A stretch of DNA of 64,000 bases, from positions 1-64,000 of the forward strand of contig JACZKP010000026.1 in the NCBI GenBank assembly GCA_014860005.1, given 5' to 3'. Source of the stretch: Verrucomicrobiota bacterium (GTDB lineage Bacteria; Verrucomicrobiota; Verrucomicrobiae; Limisphaerales; UBA11358). The notes beneath the pieces are model-generated. The model worked only from the letters and a program-made list of their open reading frames with translations. It was not told the DNA's origin and searched no databases. The translations under genes were made by a program, and so were the position numbers. Below are positions 62,001 to 64,000 of this stretch, piece after piece. How positions within the stretch are numbered: the first letter of the stretch is position 1; each line of letters starts with the position of its first letter.

Positions 62001-63216
62001 CACCGAGTGGCAGAGCATCCCGCGCGCATTGCAGCAGGATCTGCCGGCGGCCACGGCCAACTTTGCCTGGCGGCTCGTCGAACCGGATTTCCAGCTTCCC
62101 CTGAACCTCGACCGCCACAAAGCTGCCAAACTCCTGCCGGCGCGCGTTAACAATGTCACGCTGAACTCCGTGATCTCTGACAGCGGGGCGATGCTCACGC
62201 AGGTGCGCCTGGAGATGCTGCCCGGCGACAAACGCCTGTTGCAATTCACCCTGCCGAAGGACGCGAAATTCTGGTTCGCGTTTGTGAACCAGAGCGGGGT
62301 CTGGCCCTGGCGCGAGCAGGATCGCGTATTGATTCCGTTGGAGCAGGAATCCCGCAGCGGGAAAACCGTGCCGGTGGAATTGTTTTACAGCAGTCAGGCC
62401 GGCCAGCCCGGCGGACGGTCGCTTGATCTGGAATTGCTCGCGCCAAAATTTGATCTGCCATTGGAAAACGTGACGTGGCGCATTCATCTCAATGAAAAAT
62501 GGCACGTGAAACGCCACACCGGCACGCTGCAATTCCAGGAAGCGCAACTCGTCACCCGCGCCGCAGCGATGGACGTGCAGACCTACCTGCAAAATGAAGT
62601 CAGCCAGCAGCGCGAAAAGACCCGGACCGCCGAGGAAATGTTGAGTGCAGCCAACACCGCCCTTGAGCGCGGCGATCCGCAACAGGCGCGCCGCGCGTTC
62701 CAGGCGGCGTTCGGTTTGAGCCAGCACGATCTCGCCTTCAATGAAGACGCCCGCGTGCAGCTCAACAACCTCAAGCTCCAGCAGGCGCTGGTGGGTTTGA
62801 ACTTCCGGCAGGCGGCGGTGGCCGGCGAAGAGGGCGGCGTGGCCGGCCAATTGCGCGAACTGCGCAGCCGCAAGGACGCGAATTACACGCAACGCGACGC
62901 AAAGGAAATCATTGACCGCAATACCGCCGAGGAAAACGCGGCGTTCATGCGCCTGGCCGAGAAACTCATCCAGCAACAGGACGCCGCCGTCAGCAGCCCC
63001 GCGGCCATTCGCGCCAACATCCCCGAACAGGGCCGGCTCCTGACGTTCCAGCGCGCCGTGGTCGTGGACCCGTGGGCGGATTTGAGGATCGGCCTGCAAG
63101 CCAAAGTATCGCGGGCGTCGTCGTGGGGGATGCGGATATTCGTCCTGCTGGTGACCGCGCTGATCATGGTCGGAGCGGCCCGGCTCGCGCGCGGGGTCAA
63201 ACGCCAGACCGGTTGA
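56038..63216 (+). CDS. Giant exported membrane protein (2392 residues), function unknown
   Basis: I do not recognise this protein. It has a signal peptide (about 1-28), a beta-rich first half, five to six membrane segments in the middle (about 1100-1265), a second apparent signal-like stretch (about 1286-1302, TAAFALLATLQVGFAAE), a second beta-rich half and a C-terminal membrane helix (about 2362-2382). Repeat units with a conserved (V/I)xG-x-x-L/V-x-x-W motif recur at about residues 112 (SVTGDRLLDW), 446 (RVIGDQVLAW), 1731 (SISGAALSHW) and 1899 (RVQGDQVADY). Two palindromic elements (57964-58025, 60638-60710) are read in frame. ATG 56038 is the first start giving a signal peptide. It closes the sigma/VWA operon. 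Confidence 0.8.
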   Translation: MNTYFARFAVCLLLLVQGVVATVPAATQAEVKNLSLSGGLDDGRAKLIIEADLQGLDAARAKPIYATALQHSLRATLEKFSHTFLLKIDVIQGEPKEIALVLSGEGELRSVTGDRLLDWSLREEAGGSRFLVLRLQPAETPLTNCLVTVTAETEFKDLPHTVTPLTLASPLPGLFQGFVRVDTDAALSIAVASPVGAVPVEWKYLPESMRQASVTAGSEPLAFRIHDASYALPMTLSLADPELRRVVLSNARLTGRLSDQSATFTLTATAKVKNPQGGSLPLLSGGVALTDLDAHPGWRMKLEDGQFVLACDQPGEFPIKLQFHATVRQADGWNSVDFQVAPSALQPIVLQGLPADTQFQFANAARPERSGNDFLSHLPADGAVKLAWKETRKEQEGRLFYAAEMLSQITVSPGLMRQVALLGGKVMQGEMIRVTLLLRGDGEVTRVIGDQVLAWTVEPGNVERFPGERRLVIQFNQPQKDQFAVQVQTQTPLGAFPQSANALQLRPEGATRFAGYFRIVNDGAVRLEVVQAGGLSQISPEQFPETDATKAAFRMTGSQRFAYRFSGAEFALRIQADQILPELAVSQVLAYHLGENELAIDAELELDIREAPLRELLLRVPKGYALARLIASGMSDYFLTEIPLTRPSDTLSPSDGERDGVRGTTDQSELRIVYGQPVSGRQVVQLRLERNKPLGETNWALPKLEVSKAKSTRGHVGVSADAGFRLTPERTQALTEIATAFFPRKVAGIQSAFRLSDPAWQATMRVERLPQTVQADAFHLFSIGEGIAYGSSVLNFLISGAPVSAFRIELSEEYFNVEFTGKDVRNWEKTTNGFLVKLHTPVAGAYTLLATYERPFKAQGDTLAFTGARPLDAQSEQGHTLVISAYQFRVEPVDVSPGLLPLETGEVPPDYRLFFDAPILKAYRYTARPFNLRLALSPLAQGETLSQVVDRASLTTRISKEGQVVTDVRYFVKNRGNPHFRLTLPDGTQLWSAQVNGAAVVPVTDAKTNLIPLPQQTDPNAVLTLDLKLASTSSVPARVSVAAPMPGAPVMLAEWKLEPDAGRRLVFRKGSLTPVHGVTDISGFAQLARTFRGQQADLAIVSLLAALILFGVAGGIWRLAVGEGVYKFSARYLTCALVGLVAFLVAMMALASLGDLTQRQTRLLPRAITFLAPVQQAGSPLTVEVANIAEGVSFTEKAGFAWPALLALAVWVYGWLRPERETKVAAWLLGWLLLVWAALRWPNGAVLFLWVVVAFLLLHVAFPLLRRLCRLPRKPQSGPPTVSPGDIASATAAFALLATLQVGFAAERPGQNSNLPSFRETALAASVTQQIRVEEQFALATAKLRWQATKGQMLPLLFEPAVLTQITYPTNSLKLVQATAGDRTARQLLALESGVFEVEAQYQLQLTRREGESGFPLPTQSGLVNRLTLTLVNLDVDVRSTAAVSVQREMAGSNTVATLVLAPVRDAWIGWQPRSRDVKREKPVFYVEWTQLYVPSAGVIEGAHYAAIRPAQGELGELVFNVPPGATVTDVIDSSRRREEADSAKPKTDDRLLTSAATGIVSLWRFDPDTRKLRVTLNPSQSRPFTLIIRSQVATGPLSFEQSIGLVSVENAANQIGLLGVATGNEVQLDTVDAAALSPINLEDFPGSVAQALAAQIPGLTVRRAFRYADTKATASVKASPVEPDVRVETQDTLSLGEDRIVLAANVIVDITRAGVFRLSFDLPPNLEVESISGAALSHWTELKTEAERIITLHLKGKTEGRQQFAISLTGPGVRATGDWTVPRLVLREANKHSGTLVVVPEQGLLPQVAASEGLTQLDPQKSGIRQKGVLAFRVLQKAWQLSLKLEQVEPWIQVTSLQHATVTEAQVKVAANLQYQIENTGLKAFRLWLPVNAESVRVQGDQVADYLATPGAVTNGLQEWEVKLHRRVIGRYLLQVFWQTQLTADVPQILLRGVQAADVNLQRGFVTVQAGGRLQVRPDILPESLQPTEWQSIPRALQQDLPAATANFAWRLVEPDFQLPLNLDRHKAAKLLPARVNNVTLNSVISDSGAMLTQVRLEMLPGDKRLLQFTLPKDAKFWFAFVNQSGVWPWREQDRVLIPLEQESRSGKTVPVELFYSSQAGQPGGRSLDLELLAPKFDLPLENVTWRIHLNEKWHVKRHTGTLQFQEAQLVTRAAAMDVQTYLQNEVSQQREKTRTAEEMLSAANTALERGDPQQARRAFQAAFGLSQHDLAFNEDARVQLNNLKLQQALVGLNFRQAAVAGEEGGVAGQLRELRSRKDANYTQRDAKEIIDRNTAEENAAFMRLAEKLIQQQDAAVSSPAAIRANIPEQGRLLTFQRAVVVDPWADLRIGLQAKVSRASSWGMRIFVLLVTALIMVGAARLARGVKRQTG
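57964..58025. repeat. Palindromic element family D inside the giant gene
   Basis: CCCCTCACCCGTCCTTCGGA at the left is inverted by GGGAGAGGGATGGGGTGAGG at the right, with a CTCTCCCCATCGGATGGGGAG hairpin between them split across the element. It encodes about 20 residues, including TLSPSDGERDGVRG. Confidence 0.85.
60638..60710. repeat. Palindromic element family C inside the giant gene
   Basis: Arms GTAGCCGCCGACGTGAGGAG and CTCCTCACGTCGGCGGCTAC are perfect inverted copies about 30 bp apart. It encodes SSRRREEAD then DRLLTSAAT, nearly the same peptide as the ileS copy. Confidence 0.92.
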
Positions 63217-63394
63217 ATCGCTCTCCGCGGACACAACGGGGATCTGCGCGGGGGACGGAGTGCGTGCCGCCAGTCGTCGCCTTGGGCAAGGCGCGCAAAC
63301 ATCTACCAGGCTATGAGAAGAAAGTCCGTCCGTTGCGCGATGCGCTGGAGGAAGGAATTCTCGGCGGGCCGGAGCGCCGATCTCCGATCCGGCG

Positions 63395-63631
63395 CTATGG
63401 GCGGGAACAAGCCGTCGCCAATGCGAGGGTGGACTCGGCGAATTTCAGAACGGTCAACGCCTGTTCGCGGGTGACACCCGGAAACCATTCGAGAAACTGG
63501 TCCACCGTCGCGCCGCCTTCGAGGTTCGCGAAGAGCGCGGCGACCGGCACGCGCGTTCCTTTGAAAACCCACGCCCCGCTGACTTTGCCGGGCACGCGCT
63601 CCACCGCCGAACATTCTGTCCAATCCAACAT
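63395..63631 (-). CDS. DUF433 antitoxin-like protein
   Basis: The 78-residue product LDWTECSAVERVPGKVSGAW then VFKGTRVPVAALFANLEGGA and FLEWFPGVTREQALTVL is a typical DUF433 protein, a VapB-like putative antitoxin with a winged-helix fold. ATG 63631 gives the family start. DUF433 genes are usually followed by a DUF5615 PIN-like toxin gene on the same strand; none is visible in the 160 bp between this stop and the end of the giant gene. It therefore appears to be an orphan or the survivor of a decayed pair. Confidence 0.8.
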   Translation of the reverse strand: MLDWTECSAVERVPGKVSGAWVFKGTRVPVAALFANLEGGATVDQFLEWFPGVTREQALTVLKFAESTLALATACSRP

Positions 63632-64000
63632 GCGGCACAAGCTACTCCGGGCGCATGACGAGGACAAGCCAGCCGCACCCAGACTTCGGACCTCGGCCTT
63701 CGGACTTTGCCTTCTACTTCCCTCCATCCTTCCAAAACTGCCGGGCGGGGCCGGTGGTTTACAGCTTGCCGCGATGGCCGAGCGCAGCTTCAGCTTTCTT
63801 GAATTTTTGACTGATCACGCTGCCGAGGTTAACGCAAAGGCGCAAAGCCGCAAAGACGCGAAGCGGACTTGATGGCCGTCCACCGCTTGCGCCCTAGAGC
63901 TGAAGTAACGAATCTCTGATTTCGGAGTAAGCCGCGGAGGCCATTGGGTGGGAGTGTGTAACGGTGGGCCGCAATCGTCAATTCCGGGTTCGGGCGTTCA
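63632..64000. other. Right-end region without a supported gene
   Basis: Apart from the repeat arm at 63829-63866 I see no gene, tRNA or clear promoter. A frame open across part of it is Arg/Ser-rich and lacks any family resemblance. Confidence 0.4.
63829..63866. repeat. Solo arm of intergenic repeat family L
   Basis: TTAACGCAAAGGCGCAAAGC then CGCAAAGACGC matches the left arm of the 7846-7940 element; no inverted partner is seen before the window ends. Confidence 0.6.

Overview
The window looks like a chromosomal segment of a GC-rich member of the Verrucomicrobiota, probably a Pedosphaera/Limisphaerales relative. This is an inference from gene content: a DUF5069 protein, a pseudopilin-like protein ending in an H..DG signature, a CSLREA-domain protein, a propeller-type sensor kinase, a sigma factor next to a huge anti-sigma/STN/VWA fusion, and a very dense load of short palindromic elements, many of them inside genes. 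No rRNA, tRNA or CRISPR array was found.

Layout. 1-0.4 kb: start of an ISL3-like transposase that appears to break a CSLREA-domain gene. 0.6-17.5 kb: housekeeping and envelope genes: mfd, a PpiD/SurA-like chaperone, an RluA-type pseudouridine synthase, DUF5069, a Tat-exported NHL propeller, a FIST sensor, an AmpG-like permease with a large insert, a low-GC FkbM methyltransferase and ileS. 18.0-25.1 kb: a complete hdrC-hdrB-hdrA-mvhD-mvhG-mvhA set, i.e. a soluble heterodisulfide-reductase-like / group 3c [NiFe]-hydrogenase complex of the electron-bifurcating type. 25.1-29.2 kb: hypB and hypA (minus) and hypF (plus). 29.3-36.2 kb: a minus-strand operon with a thioredoxin-fold protein lacking the first active-site Cys, a CBM48 protein, an RND tripartite efflux pump and a DUF2934 protein. 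It is preceded by a consensus sigma-54 promoter and by a divergent GAF/AAA+ sigma-54 activator. 38.1-41.6 kb: hypC, hypD, a tandem GxxExxY protein and hypE. 41.8-48.4 kb: a pseudopilin-like protein, a propeller histidine kinase with its response regulator, and a subtilase. 48.6-63.2 kb: an ECF sigma factor, the VWA fusion protein, a HEAT-like protein, an Ig-like protein and a 2392-residue exported membrane protein with internal repeats. 63.4 kb: an orphan DUF433 antitoxin-like gene.

Function. The hydrogenase module would let the cell oxidise or evolve H2 while coupling low-potential ferredoxin to a disulfide-type acceptor. HypABCDEF for the NiFe(CN)2CO centre are all present, but no maturation endopeptidase is encoded here although the large subunit has a C-terminal extension. 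The sigma-54 activator lies between the hyp gene groups but its only visible promoter faces the efflux operon.

The most striking feature is a set of at least twelve families of short inverted-repeat elements. Copies sit in frame within mfd (four), ileS (two), hypF (three), hypE (one), the 2392-residue gene (two) and the hypC tail. They also supply the stop codons of hypA and hypD and fill the gaps between hdr/mvh genes. Subtracting the insertions returns Mfd, IleS, HypF and HypE to about the lengths usual for their families.
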